Position numbers and translations under genes: made by a program
From: QALR01 sp900552255
GTDB taxonomy: Bacteria > Bacillota > Clostridia > Oscillospirales > CAG-272
Assembly: GCA_048526005.1 (NCBI GenBank)
Contig: DBFVEH010000013.1
Location: 62,001-126,000, forward strand
Reading direction: 5' to 3'
Length of the DNA: 64,000 nt
In this document: in pieces, positions 52,166-61,367 of the stretch
How the letters are laid out: the number at the start of each line of letters is the position of its first letter
Numbering within the stretch: position 1 is the first letter of the stretch
Notes under the pieces: model-generated
What the model saw: the letters and a program-made list of their open reading frames with translations, nothing else
The model's database searches: none
What the model was told of the DNA's origin: nothing

Positions 52166-52232
52166 TTGACAAGGGAATCCGTAATTTATATAATAATGAT
52201 ATGATCGTATCTATTCAATATGATCATATCAT
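52166..52232 (+). promoter_or_regulatory. Hydrolase promoter with TetR-type inverted-repeat operator
   Basis: Perfect sigma-A promoter TTGACA (52166-52171), 17-base spacer, TATAAT (52189-52194). Immediately downstream ATGATATGATC (52196-52206) and its exact complement GATCATATCAT (52222-52232) flank 15 bases, covering the transcription start. Binding would block initiation. Confidence 0.8.
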
Positions 52233-52272
52233 TATGAAAGAGCAATGTCAAGCCCCTAAAGGAGGAAGAAAT

Positions 52273-53238
52273 GTGAAAAAAGCATTGAAAATCATCGGAA
52301 TTATAATTGGAGTTATTGTTTTGCTGATCGTGATCTTATTGATTTATGTAGCGAACAAGCCAAGCGTTCCGGATAATTACGCCGAAACCGTGGAAACAGG
52401 CGGCGATATCGAAGCACGGTACATAGCAAACGGGAGTCATGAAGTCAATTATTTTGAAAACACAGCTATGTCGTCTTTCGGGAAATATGAAATATTTTAC
52501 CCATCCGATATTACAGAATCAACAAGCAAATATCCCGTGGTAATTTTTGTGAACGGAACTGGTGTGAAGGGTTCTAAATATCAGGCGCTGCAAAAGCACC
52601 TCGCATCATGGGGATTTATAACGGTTGCAACCGAGGAGGAATATGCGTGGAACGGCTTTTCCGCCGAGATGAGCTTGCGTTTTCTGCAAAAATTGAATGG
52701 CGAAAAGGTGGAGATCAAAGGTTACGATAACGAGCTTTATGGGAAAGTCGATTTTGAAAATGTCGGTATTACCGGGCATTCGCAGGGAGGCGTCGGCGTG
52801 TTTAACGCTGTAACCGAACAAAAAAGCGGACGTTACTATAAGACGATCGTGTCTCTCAGTCCGACCAATCATGAGCTTGCAGATGCGCTCGACTGGCTCT
52901 ATGATGAAAGCAAAATCACGGTTCCGACACTCCTTTTGTCTTCAACCGGAAGCACCGATGAAAACTTGGTTGTGAATCTGGACGGGTTGACCGATATTTA
53001 CAATCGTATTTCGTCGAATGTAACCAAAGTCATGGCGCGGCGAAATAATGCGGATCATGGAGATATGCTTTATTTTGCAGATGGCTATGTGACCGCATGG
53101 TTTATGTATTGGCTGCAAGACGATGAATCGGCAGGAGAAGCTTTTTTTGGAGAAAATGCGGAGCTTATGAAAAACGAATGGTATCAGGATCAAAAAAACA
53201 GTAAGCTTACGAGGAGAAGCTGCATTTTGTCGGTATAG
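52273..53238 (+). CDS. Membrane-anchored alpha/beta hydrolase
   Basis: A 321-residue protein starting at GTG after GGAGGAAGAAAT. N-terminal anchor (ALKIIGIIIGVIVLLIVILLIYVA), then an alpha/beta hydrolase: oxyanion region VVIFVNGTGVKGSKYQ, nucleophile elbow ITGHSQGGVG near residue 178, and NADHGDMLYFADGY carrying the probable catalytic His near 260. It resembles platelet-activating-factor acetylhydrolase or chlorophyllase-like lipases. The active domain faces outside. Controlled by the divergent TetR protein, so its substrate may also be, or release, the inducer. Confidence 0.85.
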   Translation: MKKALKIIGIIIGVIVLLIVILLIYVANKPSVPDNYAETVETGGDIEARYIANGSHEVNYFENTAMSSFGKYEIFYPSDITESTSKYPVVIFVNGTGVKGSKYQALQKHLASWGFITVATEEEYAWNGFSAEMSLRFLQKLNGEKVEIKGYDNELYGKVDFENVGITGHSQGGVGVFNAVTEQKSGRYYKTIVSLSPTNHELADALDWLYDESKITVPTLLLSSTGSTDENLVVNLDGLTDIYNRISSNVTKVMARRNNADHGDMLYFADGYVTAWFMYWLQDDESAGEAFFGENAELMKNEWYQDQKNSKLTRRSCILSV

Positions 53239-53309
53239 ATTACTGCTGCTATCCGGTGTGGTTTGTGCTGTTATGATGAATTTTTCTTGATATTTTGGTC
53301 GGCTTTTTA

Positions 53310-53344
53310 AAAAATTCCTGCGGACAAAATCCGCGGGAATTTTT
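53310..53344 (+). terminator. Terminator after the hydrolase gene
   Basis: 14-bp stem AAAATTCCTGCGGA / TCCGCGGGAATTTT, one G-U pair, loop CAAAA, then T. Confidence 0.85.
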
Positions 53345-53408
53345 GCTTTTCGCTGTTTTCAAAACCCGTTAAGGGAATAGATGATCGTGAATGGTGGAGA
53401 AATAAAGA

Positions 53409-53442
53409 AAAGCATCCGAAGCATAAAAGCTTTGGATGCTTT
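53409..53442 (-). terminator. Terminator of the LRR protein gene
   Basis: 14-bp stem AAAGCATCCAAAGC / GCTTCGGATGCTTT (reverse strand, one mismatch or G-U) followed by TCTTTATTTC. Confidence 0.8.
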
Positions 53443-53451
53443 AAAAGGATT

Positions 53452-55896
53452 TTATTTTCCCAGCTCTCGGAACGTGTAATACTCATGGTTTGCGAATGTC
53501 TCGGCGTAAGTTCCCTTGCGCGCGATGATGGTCAGGTACCGCAGCTGATACGAAGAGGTGGAATTTCCCGAGGAGTCCGTGGAAGAGACGAGCTTGGCAA
53601 ACGCTTCTTTTGAGATATATTCGACGCTGGAGGGAATGGTCACGGTCGAGATTTCGGTCGTGACCGATGCAAACCGGTAGTCCGGGATCCGTTTTACCGT
53701 TTCCGGTATGGTGATGTTCGCGGAATCGCCGGTATAGGCGGCGAGCACGCCGTCTCCGACGACGACAAATTCATCGTCTATATTTCTGAGCCAGCGTGTG
53801 CCGGAGAAGGTATCGGTGCCAACATAGACGACGCTTTTCGGAATGTCGATCTGGATCAGCCTGCTGCATCCGGAGAATGCGCTGTCGCCGATCGTTTTAA
53901 GCGACGTGGGGAGGGAGAGCGTGATGAGCTTTGAACAGGAGGCGAAAGCACCGGAGTCGATATGCTCTATGGAGTCCGGAAGCGTCACGCTTTGCAGGGA
54001 AACGCAGCTGGCGAAGGCGGAAGCGCCTATCATTTTGATGCTGTCCGGAATCACGACCTCCGTGATCGCATCACAGCCGTAATAGGTGCCGGCTCCGATT
54101 TCGGTATCCTCGGTGCCGATGATCACGTTCTCGAGCTCACGGCAGCCGGCGAACGCAGTGGCCGCCACATGCTTGACGGATTGAGAATCCCGCAGCACGC
54201 TTGTCAGGAGCACGCAGTCGGAAAAAGCGCCGGTCGATATGACCTCTAAGGTATCGGGCAGGTCGACATATGCGAGCTTTTTGCATCCGTCGAAGAAAGA
54301 AACGGGAAGCACCTTGATCGGAGCTTCGATCGTCACCTTTGTCACGGAGGAGGAATAAAACACGCCCATACCGAGCTTTTCCACGGTCGCCGGAATGGTC
54401 ATTTCCGCGAGCGCGCCGCATTTTGCGAACGCGTAATCGCCGATGGACTTCACGCTTTCGGGAATCGTGAAATCGGGGAGCATATCGCAGCTCAAAAACG
54501 CATAATTGCCGATTTTGGTGATAGAGTCAGAAAAAGTCAGATCTGTCAGAAGCGAGCAGCCGCTGAAAAGATAAGCGGGGATCTCACCTGCCGAGCGGAT
54601 ATCCGCTTTGGAAAGCTTGGAGCAGGCTTGGAATGCGAATGCGCCGATCTCGGTCGCCATAGAAGCGTCGATTTCGGTAAGAGAAGCACAGTTCCGGAAA
54701 GCGTAGGATTTGATGGTTTTCACGCCTGCGGGAAGCTGTATGGATTTCAGCGAGGTACAATAGTTGAAAGCAAACTGACCGATTTCGGTGATGCCGGAGG
54801 GGAGCTCGATGCTTTCAAGAGCGGCACAGGAATCGAATAGGCCGTCAGGAATTGTCGTCATAGAGGAGGGCAGCTTCACATTTTTCAGATTGATGCAGCC
54901 CCGGAAAATAAACGTACCGATGTCCGTCAGGCTTTCCGGGAGAAGAACCTCTTCCAGCTTTTCACAATTCAAAAACGCATAGCTTCCGAGGCTGACGAGG
55001 GAATCCGGCAGGGTTACGGTTTTCAGATTATAAGCGCTGTAAAAGGCGCTGCCTCCGATTTCGGTGACGCCCTGCGGAACGACGATGCTTTCAAGAGGAG
55101 CGCCGGCGAACGCGCCGCCGGAGATCGTTTTGACAGAGGAGGGAACCGTGAACGTGCTTCCGCTCCGTGCGGGCGGATAGAGCTCGAGGACTGTCCCATC
55201 TTTATTGTAAAGTATGCCGTCTATCGAGGAAAAAGCGGGATTCGACGCTGAAATATCGAATGCGCGAATGTTGAGACAGCCATAGAAAGCGCCGTATCCA
55301 ATATCGGTCAGATTTTGGGGAAGCGTCACCGTGACGTTTTCCGAGGCTCCGGTGCCGCAGAAAGAAAACGCATAATCGCCGATGGATTCAAGCCCTGTCG
55401 CTTCGTCAAAGATGATGGCGGCCGCGGTGCAGTCGCGGAACGCCTCGTCTCCGATGGTTTTCAGCGAGGCCGGAAGCTGAAAACCGGAAAGCTTGGTGCA
55501 GCCGGTGAAAGCGCCCTGCCCGATCGTCTCTAACGTGGAATTCGGGCGCAGAGTGACGGTCGTGAGATTGGTGCAGCCGTAAAAGGCATCCTTGCCGATG
55601 GTCTTTACCGAAGCGTAAAGCTCGACGGAGACGAGATTTTCGTTGCCGGCGAACGCTCCCTCCGCGATTTCGGCGATCGCATATTTTCCGTCGATCCGGT
55701 TGATGATGATATTGGACTCTGTGCCGGAATAGCTGAGGATCGTCGCCTTTTTGTTTTCATCGAGCGTATATTGGTAAAGTGAGTTGTTGCTGACATATAC
55801 GGTGTCGTCGCTGTCCGCGCTGACCGTAAAGACGAGCACGGCTGCCATGACGGCCGCCGTCATGATCAAAGCGATTATCCATTTTAATTTTCTCAT
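53452..55896 (-). CDS. BspA-like leucine-rich repeat secreted protein
   Basis: 814 residues. Signal peptide in residues 1-27 (KWIIALIMTAAVMAAVLVFTVSA), then about 30 tandem LRR_5 (BspA/TpLRR) units of roughly 23 residues with the pattern IG-AF-GC--L--V-LP-S--. A short DGTVLELYPPARSGS segment interrupts the series near residue 190. The C-terminus ends soon after the last repeat with no sortase motif, SLH or cell-wall-binding domain, so it may be secreted freely. The start was chosen at MRKLKW after AAAAAGG. Such proteins bind host or bacterial surfaces in other taxa. Confidence 0.9.
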   Translation of the reverse strand: MRKLKWIIALIMTAAVMAAVLVFTVSADSDDTVYVSNNSLYQYTLDENKKATILSYSGTESNIIINRIDGKYAIAEIAEGAFAGNENLVSVELYASVKTIGKDAFYGCTNLTTVTLRPNSTLETIGQGAFTGCTKLSGFQLPASLKTIGDEAFRDCTAAAIIFDEATGLESIGDYAFSFCGTGASENVTVTLPQNLTDIGYGAFYGCLNIRAFDISASNPAFSSIDGILYNKDGTVLELYPPARSGSTFTVPSSVKTISGGAFAGAPLESIVVPQGVTEIGGSAFYSAYNLKTVTLPDSLVSLGSYAFLNCEKLEEVLLPESLTDIGTFIFRGCINLKNVKLPSSMTTIPDGLFDSCAALESIELPSGITEIGQFAFNYCTSLKSIQLPAGVKTIKSYAFRNCASLTEIDASMATEIGAFAFQACSKLSKADIRSAGEIPAYLFSGCSLLTDLTFSDSITKIGNYAFLSCDMLPDFTIPESVKSIGDYAFAKCGALAEMTIPATVEKLGMGVFYSSSVTKVTIEAPIKVLPVSFFDGCKKLAYVDLPDTLEVISTGAFSDCVLLTSVLRDSQSVKHVAATAFAGCRELENVIIGTEDTEIGAGTYYGCDAITEVVIPDSIKMIGASAFASCVSLQSVTLPDSIEHIDSGAFASCSKLITLSLPTSLKTIGDSAFSGCSRLIQIDIPKSVVYVGTDTFSGTRWLRNIDDEFVVVGDGVLAAYTGDSANITIPETVKRIPDYRFASVTTEISTVTIPSSVEYISKEAFAKLVSSTDSSGNSTSSYQLRYLTIIARKGTYAETFANHEYYTFRELGK

Positions 55897-56034
55897 GAAT
55901 CTACCTTTTTCCTCCTGATTTATCCTTATTTCAGCCGAATTTGCGTCATGTCTGAAAATGACGGGATACGAGACGGATTTTTGGAAAATTCCCGCATTGA
56001 TACATACGGAAATCCTTTTCATGTTGTATTTCAC

Positions 56035-56063
56035 AGTATACCATATCATGCGGGATTTTGCAA
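56035..56063 (-). promoter_or_regulatory. Promoter of the LRR protein gene
   Basis: TTGCAA (56058-56063), 17-base spacer, TATACT (56035-56040). The leader is about 130 bases long. Confidence 0.7.
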
Positions 56064-56099
56064 TATCCAGCATGGAATAACTTTCCGTCCGAATTGTAA

Positions 56100-56453
56100 C
56101 TATTTTTTGACCTTTGTGAAAAAGGTTTTGAGCCCGCTTGCCGCCAGCATGACGCCGAACGCCTTCTGAATGAGGGAGCTTCCGATTTTTTCGGCGAGCA
56201 GGGAGCCGAGCACGGAGCCTGCCGCGCCGAGCGCGCCGATGAGCAGCATGAGCGGGAAATTCAGATGACGCTTGCGGATATGGATGAAGAGGGAGGCGGC
56301 GGCTCCGGCGATGAAAAACGCAATGTTGATGCCTTGGGCTTTCAGCTGTTCCATATCCTTGACAAGGGTCAGATAGATCACAAGAAGTCCCCCGCCGCCG
56401 ACGCCGGTTCCGGCGAGCGCCGAGGTGATAAGAGCGATGATAAAATCCAGCAT
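56100..56453 (-). CDS. Half-size TauE/SafE (TSUP) protein, second of a pair
   Basis: A 117-residue protein with four hydrophobic helices, opening LDFIIALITSALAGTGVGGGGLLVIYLTL, where GxGGG is the repeat motif of the TauE/SafE anion transporter family. Full-length members have two such halves in one chain; here the halves are two genes. The start was set at MLDFIIAL after AAAGGAACATCT. It lies 43 bases after its partner in the same orientation, so a heterodimer is likely. The transported anion cannot be inferred. Confidence 0.82.
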   Translation of the reverse strand: MLDFIIALITSALAGTGVGGGGLLVIYLTLVKDMEQLKAQGINIAFFIAGAAASLFIHIRKRHLNFPLMLLIGALGAAGSVLGSLLAEKIGSSLIQKAFGVMLAASGLKTFFTKVKK

Positions 56454-56496
56454 AGATGTTCCTTTCCCCGTGGAGATTCGATTGAGATCGGGAGCT

Positions 56497-56889
56497 TTAT
56501 CGGAAAATGAGCGTGATTCCGGCGTAAACGACAAGCGCCGCGAAGATTTTTTTCATCAGAGCGGCGTTGAGCCGGTCGAGTAAAAAGGCTCCGATGATCC
56601 CGCCGACGGCGGCGGGCAGAAGGTATGGCAGCGTGTCGCTCCAGCTGATGGCTCCTCCTCTTACATACATGCCGAGAGAGGCTGCCGACATGATGAGAAC
56701 GCTGCCGACCGTCATGGCAAAGATATCTTTTGTATGATACTCGTCGGATCCGGCATATAATTTGGAAAGCAGATATACAATGATAATGCCGCCGCCGGTC
56801 CCGAAAAGGCCGTTCACAACGCCGGAGATAAGACCGGTTATCACGACGGCGAAGAGGATTCCCGCGTATTTTTTATAATTGTTTTTCAT
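56497..56889 (-). CDS. Half-size TauE/SafE (TSUP) protein, first of a pair
   Basis: A 130-residue protein with about four helices and the motif GLISGVVNGLFGTGGGIIIVYLL near residue 20, the first-half signature of the TauE/SafE family. Positively charged N-terminus (MKNNYKKY). It is the upstream partner of a similar half-protein; together they equal one full-size transporter. The opposite inside/outside charge bias of such pairs would suggest antiparallel assembly; this was not measured. Confidence 0.82.
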   Translation of the reverse strand: MKNNYKKYAGILFAVVITGLISGVVNGLFGTGGGIIIVYLLSKLYAGSDEYHTKDIFAMTVGSVLIMSAASLGMYVRGGAISWSDTLPYLLPAAVGGIIGAFLLDRLNAALMKKIFAALVVYAGITLIFR

Positions 56890-56926
56890 AAAATTTTACC
56901 GTGAAGCTTAAATATGGATGAAAATA

Positions 56927-56955
56927 TTGTTTTTTCAAATTTTTTATGCTATAAT
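56927..56955 (+). promoter_or_regulatory. Promoter of the uppP operon
   Basis: TTGTTT (56927-56932), 17-base spacer, TATAAT (56950-56955). The leader of about 115 bases contains a GC-rich fold-back near 57000-57025. Confidence 0.65.
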
Positions 56956-57077
56956 TATCATATTATTATTTTGTACCGGCCGTCGGTTCTTATACCCTCC
57001 TCGGGCAAAAGCGTTATGCCGCGAGGCGGTTCGGCGCGCGGAGAATCCATGATAATTTGGCGGAATAGGAGGGCATT

Positions 57078-57899
57078 TTGACCTTACTGGAAGCGATCGT
57101 CTGCGGAATCATACAGGGACTTACGGAGTTTCTTCCGGTTTCAAGCTCAGGGCATTTGGCGATTGCGCATTCGCTTTTCGGCATGGAGACGTCCGAGTCA
57201 TATCTGACGTTCGATATTCTCCTGCATCTCGCGACGCTCATCGTCGTTTTCGTCGTCTATCATAAGGAAATTTTTTCGCTGATTCCCGCGTTTTTCACGA
57301 TGCTCGGAAAGGTTTTCCGCGGAAAATTCTCCCTTGCGGCCTATACAAGGTCGGAACGGTGCGTCATTCTGCTCATCATCGCGACGCTTCCGCTTGCCGC
57401 CGCGGTTTTCATTGAAGATAAGGTCGCGGCTGTGGCGGGATACACGCGCGCGGTCGGCATCATCCTCGTTTTCAACGGGATCCTGCTTTGGATTTCAGAC
57501 CGCTTCGCGAGAAAAGGGCGCCGCGAGGAGCTTACTCCCGCGGGCGCGCTCGGCGTCGGACTTTTTCAGCTGGCCGCGATTTTTCCGGGACTGTCGCGCT
57601 CCGGCTCGACGATATCGGGCGGGATGCTTTTCGGGCTTGACAGAGAAGAAGCGGTGAAGTTTTCGTTTATCCTGTCGGTGCCGGCCATATTAGGAGCCAA
57701 TATCTTCAATATCCCGGAGGCGCTGTCGTCGGAAATTTCAAAAAACGAGCTGTGGTGCTATCTCGCCGGGATGGTATGCGCGATGATCTGCGGACTTATC
57801 GCCATGAAGCTGCTTTTATATATCTCGAAAAAATCAAAATTCGGGTTTTTCGCATATTACTGCATGATCGTCGGAATTCTCGCGGCGGTTCTCGGATAA
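57078..57899 (+). CDS. uppP: Undecaprenyl-diphosphatase
   Basis: Membrane phosphatase recycling the C55 lipid carrier for peptidoglycan. 273 residues with the BacA/UppP motifs GIIQGLTEFLPVSSSGHL near residue 12 and FPGLSRSGSTISGG near 168, and seven to eight helices. TTG start after TAGGAGGGCATT. An ftsK-like gene follows 47 bases later. Confidence 0.95.
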   Translation: MTLLEAIVCGIIQGLTEFLPVSSSGHLAIAHSLFGMETSESYLTFDILLHLATLIVVFVVYHKEIFSLIPAFFTMLGKVFRGKFSLAAYTRSERCVILLIIATLPLAAAVFIEDKVAAVAGYTRAVGIILVFNGILLWISDRFARKGRREELTPAGALGVGLFQLAAIFPGLSRSGSTISGGMLFGLDREEAVKFSFILSVPAILGANIFNIPEALSSEISKNELWCYLAGMVCAMICGLIAMKLLLYISKKSKFGFFAYYCMIVGILAAVLG

Positions 57900-57946
57900 C
57901 CGTTTGGCGGGACGTGGGATCACTTTATAAGGAAAGGAAGAGAAAA

Positions 57947-60658
57947 GTGTCGGAAGCAAAGAAAAATCAGTCAAAAAAACAGAGTCGGAATACCGCAAAG
58001 GACGATTTTTACGATTATGACGACTCGGATACCGTAAAATCCGGTAAAAAAAGAAAAACGGAGCAGACGGGAAAGGGCGCGAAAACGGATAAGCCGAAAA
58101 GGGAGCCGAACCCTTCGTCTGTCGGCAATCAGCTTGCGATCGTGCTTCTCTGCGTGATTTCTATTTTTATTGTGATTTGTTATGCGTTCGTCGACAAGGT
58201 GGGGATCGTCGGCGGCGCTCTGCGCGACGGACTGTTCGGCATCTTCGGCGTGGCAGCCTTTGCCGTGCCGTTTCTGCTGTTTCAGATGGCGATTTTTTGG
58301 CGCCGGGACGTGACGACCGGCGCAGTGAAATACAAATACATCGTGGCGATCTTCTTTCTTGTTTTTCTATCCGTCGTCGTTCATGCGATTTACGGGCTGT
58401 CCGTCGGCGAGGAAATCACGTCGGCGAGCCTGAATTGGAGCAACTTCAAAGATTTGTATCCCGAGGGGAAGGCCTATCAGGGCGGCGGCTTTGTCGGCGG
58501 CGTTATCGCTTTGGCTTTTATATGTGCGCTCGGTTATCCCGGCACGCTGATTTTTTCCGTTTTGTTCCTTATCGGGTTTGGAATGGCGCTCTTCGGACTT
58601 ACGCCGAGCGAATGCTTCCAGCGTTTCATGTTCTACCGCCAGCGCAGCCGCGGCGTGCGCCGCGACCGCCGCGAGACGGCGGAGAAGAAAAAGGCGGAGC
58701 GTGCCGAGCGGGCTCGTGCGCAGCAGGCTGCGCGTACCACCGACGTCACGGTGAAGAAGCGCGCGTCGGGGATCGACAGCAGTATTTTCGAGGACGACGC
58801 GGAAATCGGCGGCGCCGAGGACGAAACGGTGTCCGAGGTGCTGTATCCGATCAATACAACAGATGGCGGCGACCGTGTGAAGCTCGACGATATCTTCGAT
58901 AAAAAGGACGACGACGCGGTGCTTTCCCATTATGTCGGTGAATCGAATGATTACGAGGATCTGACGGAGGATATCCCAAAGAAATCCGCGCAGATGGAGC
59001 TTGTGGTCGAGAAAAAACCGATTTCTCCAAAGAAAACGGCGTCAAGGGCTGCGGCTTCTGCGGCGGCATCCGTATCCGCATCGCCTGCGGCAGTCAGGCC
59101 CATGGCGCAGGAAAGACCGCGCGCGCCGTATGTGTTCCCGCCGATCACGCTTTTGAAGGTCGAGGCGGCAAAAAAGAACACGGACGTTTCCTCCGAGCTG
59201 CGCGAGAACGCGGATAAAATCATTCAGACGCTCGACAGCTTCAACGTCCACGTCAAGATATCCAACGTGTCGAGAGGTCCTACCATCACGCGCTATGAGG
59301 TGGAGCCTGCGGCGGGGACAAGAGTCCGTTCGATCATCAATCTTCTCGACGACATCGCGCTTTCTCTTGCTTCCAGCGGCGTGCGGAGCGACGGCATTAT
59401 CGCCGGCAAGAGCGCCATTGGCATCGAGGTCCCGAATAAAACCGTCAATACGGTCTACGTGCGCGAGCTTATCGAGGACAAGCAGTTTGCGGAGGCGAAA
59501 AGCAAGCTCACCACCTCGCTTGGCAAGGACGTTTCCGGCTCGCCCGTCTATCTCGATATCGCGAAAATGCCTCATCTGTTGATTGCCGGCGCCACCGGTA
59601 TGGGTAAATCCGTATGTATCAACAGCCTGCTCGTCAGCCTGCTTTACAAGGCGCGGCCGGACGAGGTGAAGCTGATTCTCATCGACCCGAAAAAGGTCGA
59701 GCTCAATATTTACAACGGGATTCCGCATCTGCTGGTTCCGGTCGTCTTTGACCCGAAAAAAGCGGCGGGCTCGCTGCACTGGGCGGTAACGGAGATGGAA
59801 CGGCGCTTCGAGCTTATCGAAGCGCAGAATACGAGAAACATCGCGCAGTATAACGCGGCGGTCGCAAGCGATCCCACAAAGGAGCTGCTGCCGCAGATCG
59901 TCATCATCATCGACGAGCTTGCCGACCTCATGATGAGCGCGCCGGACGACGTCGAGGCGTCGATCTGCCGTTTGGCACAGAAGGCGCGCGCGGCAGGCAT
60001 GCACCTCATCATCGGTACGCAGCGTCCGTCCGTCGACGTCATCACCGGTCTTATCAAGGCGAATATCCCGTCGAGAATCGCATTTACCGTCGCTTCTCAG
60101 ATCGACTCGCGCACCATTATCGATATGCAGGGCGCGGAAAAGCTGATCGGGCGCGGCGACATGCTGTATGCGCCGGTCGGCTCGTCGAAGCCGATCCGCG
60201 TGCAGGGCTCGTTCGTTTCCGAAAAAGAGATCGAGGAGATCGTGGATTTCATCAAGGCAAATTCGCAGGACTGCGCATATTCGAGCGAGGTGATCGAGCA
60301 GATCGACCGCGCGGCGGAGGTCTGCGGACAGAAGAAGGGCAAGGGGGGCGGCGGAGCATCCGCCGACGACGGCGGCGACGGCGAGGATGCCGATCCGATG
60401 CTGGACAGCGCGATCGAGCTGGCGGTGGAGTCCGGCAAGATCTCGACGTCTCTCATTCAAAGGCGCCTGTCGCTCGGCTACGGCAGGGCGGCGAAGCTCA
60501 TCGACGTCATGGAGCGCCGCGGCATCGTGAGCGCGCCGGACGGACAAAAGCCCCGTGCCGTTTTGATCACGCGGGAACAGTATTTGGAAATGAAAATGAA
60601 TCAGGCGGACAGCCCTTCTCATTCCGATGACGACGATGACGGAGAGGCTCCGTTCTGA
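57947..60658 (+). CDS. ftsK: DNA translocase FtsK/SpoIIIE
   Basis: Septal DNA pump, 903 residues. Starts at GTG after AAAGGAAGAGAAAA with a charged Lys-rich head, then about four membrane helices (residues 65-210), a long low-complexity charged linker, the motor domain (Walker A GATGMGKSV near residue 547, Walker B IVIIIDELADLMM near 650, IGTQRPSVDVITGLIKANIPSRIAF), and the C-terminal gamma winged helix (SLIQRRLSLGYGRAAKLIDVMERRGIV) that reads KOPS/SRS sites. A DDG-rich linker precedes gamma. Both FtsK and SpoIIIE names fit; the sporulation role is not decidable here. Confidence 0.94.
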   Translation: MSEAKKNQSKKQSRNTAKDDFYDYDDSDTVKSGKKRKTEQTGKGAKTDKPKREPNPSSVGNQLAIVLLCVISIFIVICYAFVDKVGIVGGALRDGLFGIFGVAAFAVPFLLFQMAIFWRRDVTTGAVKYKYIVAIFFLVFLSVVVHAIYGLSVGEEITSASLNWSNFKDLYPEGKAYQGGGFVGGVIALAFICALGYPGTLIFSVLFLIGFGMALFGLTPSECFQRFMFYRQRSRGVRRDRRETAEKKKAERAERARAQQAARTTDVTVKKRASGIDSSIFEDDAEIGGAEDETVSEVLYPINTTDGGDRVKLDDIFDKKDDDAVLSHYVGESNDYEDLTEDIPKKSAQMELVVEKKPISPKKTASRAAASAAASVSASPAAVRPMAQERPRAPYVFPPITLLKVEAAKKNTDVSSELRENADKIIQTLDSFNVHVKISNVSRGPTITRYEVEPAAGTRVRSIINLLDDIALSLASSGVRSDGIIAGKSAIGIEVPNKTVNTVYVRELIEDKQFAEAKSKLTTSLGKDVSGSPVYLDIAKMPHLLIAGATGMGKSVCINSLLVSLLYKARPDEVKLILIDPKKVELNIYNGIPHLLVPVVFDPKKAAGSLHWAVTEMERRFELIEAQNTRNIAQYNAAVASDPTKELLPQIVIIIDELADLMMSAPDDVEASICRLAQKARAAGMHLIIGTQRPSVDVITGLIKANIPSRIAFTVASQIDSRTIIDMQGAEKLIGRGDMLYAPVGSSKPIRVQGSFVSEKEIEEIVDFIKANSQDCAYSSEVIEQIDRAAEVCGQKKGKGGGGASADDGGDGEDADPMLDSAIELAVESGKISTSLIQRRLSLGYGRAAKLIDVMERRGIVSAPDGQKPRAVLITREQYLEMKMNQADSPSHSDDDDDGEAPF

Positions 60659-60679
60659 TGACGAATCCCCGGAGGGTTT

Positions 60680-61366
60680 ATGGGAAAACTGATTGTAATT
60701 GAGGGGCTGGACGGCTCCGGCAAATCGACGCAGACGCCGATTCTCGAGGCGGAACTGAAAAATCAGGGCAGGGAGGTGCTTACCGTTTCCTTCCCGGATT
60801 ATGAAAGCGACTCCTCGGCGCTTGTCCGCATGTATCTTTCGGGAACATTCGGGACGCGTCCGGCGGATGTGAACGCTTATGCCGCGTCTTCGTTTTACGC
60901 GGTAGACCGTTATGCCTCTTATATGACAGGCTGGAAGGGTTTTTATGAGAAATCCGACAGCGTCGTTCTGGCTACCCGCTATACCTCGTCCAATGAGATC
61001 CATCAGCTGGCAAAGCTCGAACGGGATGATTGGGACGCTTTTATCCGGTGGGCGGAGGATTATGAGTATGAAAAGCTCGGGATCCCGCGTCCGGATGCGG
61101 TTTTGTACCTCGATATGAAATATGAGATCGCGGCGGCGCTCGTCGGACGGCGGAGCGAGATCACGGGACAGGCGAAAGACATTCATGAGCTTGACACCGC
61201 TTATATGGAGCGGTGCTACAAGGCGGCCGCCTATGCCGCGGACAGGCTCGGCTGGCAAAGCATCGTGTGCTATGAGGGCAGGGCGCCTCTCTCCAAAGAG
61301 GAAATCGCCGCCAAAATCCTTGAAAAGGTGACAAGATTACTCGATATGTCGGAGGAGGATGGATAA
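60680..61366 (+). CDS. tmk: Thymidylate kinase-like nucleoside monophosphate kinase
   Basis: 228 residues. P-loop LIVIEGLDGSGKSTQT at residue 4; SFPDYESDSSALV supplies the nucleotide-binding Asp/Arg region, and ATRYTSSNEIHQ corresponds to the DRY-like region. The family phosphorylates dTMP. The sequence drifts from standard Tmk around residues 70-130 (VDRYASYMTGWKGFYE), so it may belong to a Clostridia-specific branch. SD CCGGAGGGTTT. Its end overlaps the ribosome site of the next gene. Confidence 0.85.
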   Translation: MGKLIVIEGLDGSGKSTQTPILEAELKNQGREVLTVSFPDYESDSSALVRMYLSGTFGTRPADVNAYAASSFYAVDRYASYMTGWKGFYEKSDSVVLATRYTSSNEIHQLAKLERDDWDAFIRWAEDYEYEKLGIPRPDAVLYLDMKYEIAAALVGRRSEITGQAKDIHELDTAYMERCYKAAAYAADRLGWQSIVCYEGRAPLSKEEIAAKILEKVTRLLDMSEEDG

Positions 61367-61367
61367 T

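Noticed and set aside
59042..61258. A 738-codon open frame on the reverse strand opposite ftsK and tmk
   Set aside because: It is antisense to two clearly conserved genes, is rich in Arg/His/Asp as expected for the shadow of GC-rich codons, and has no ribosome site.
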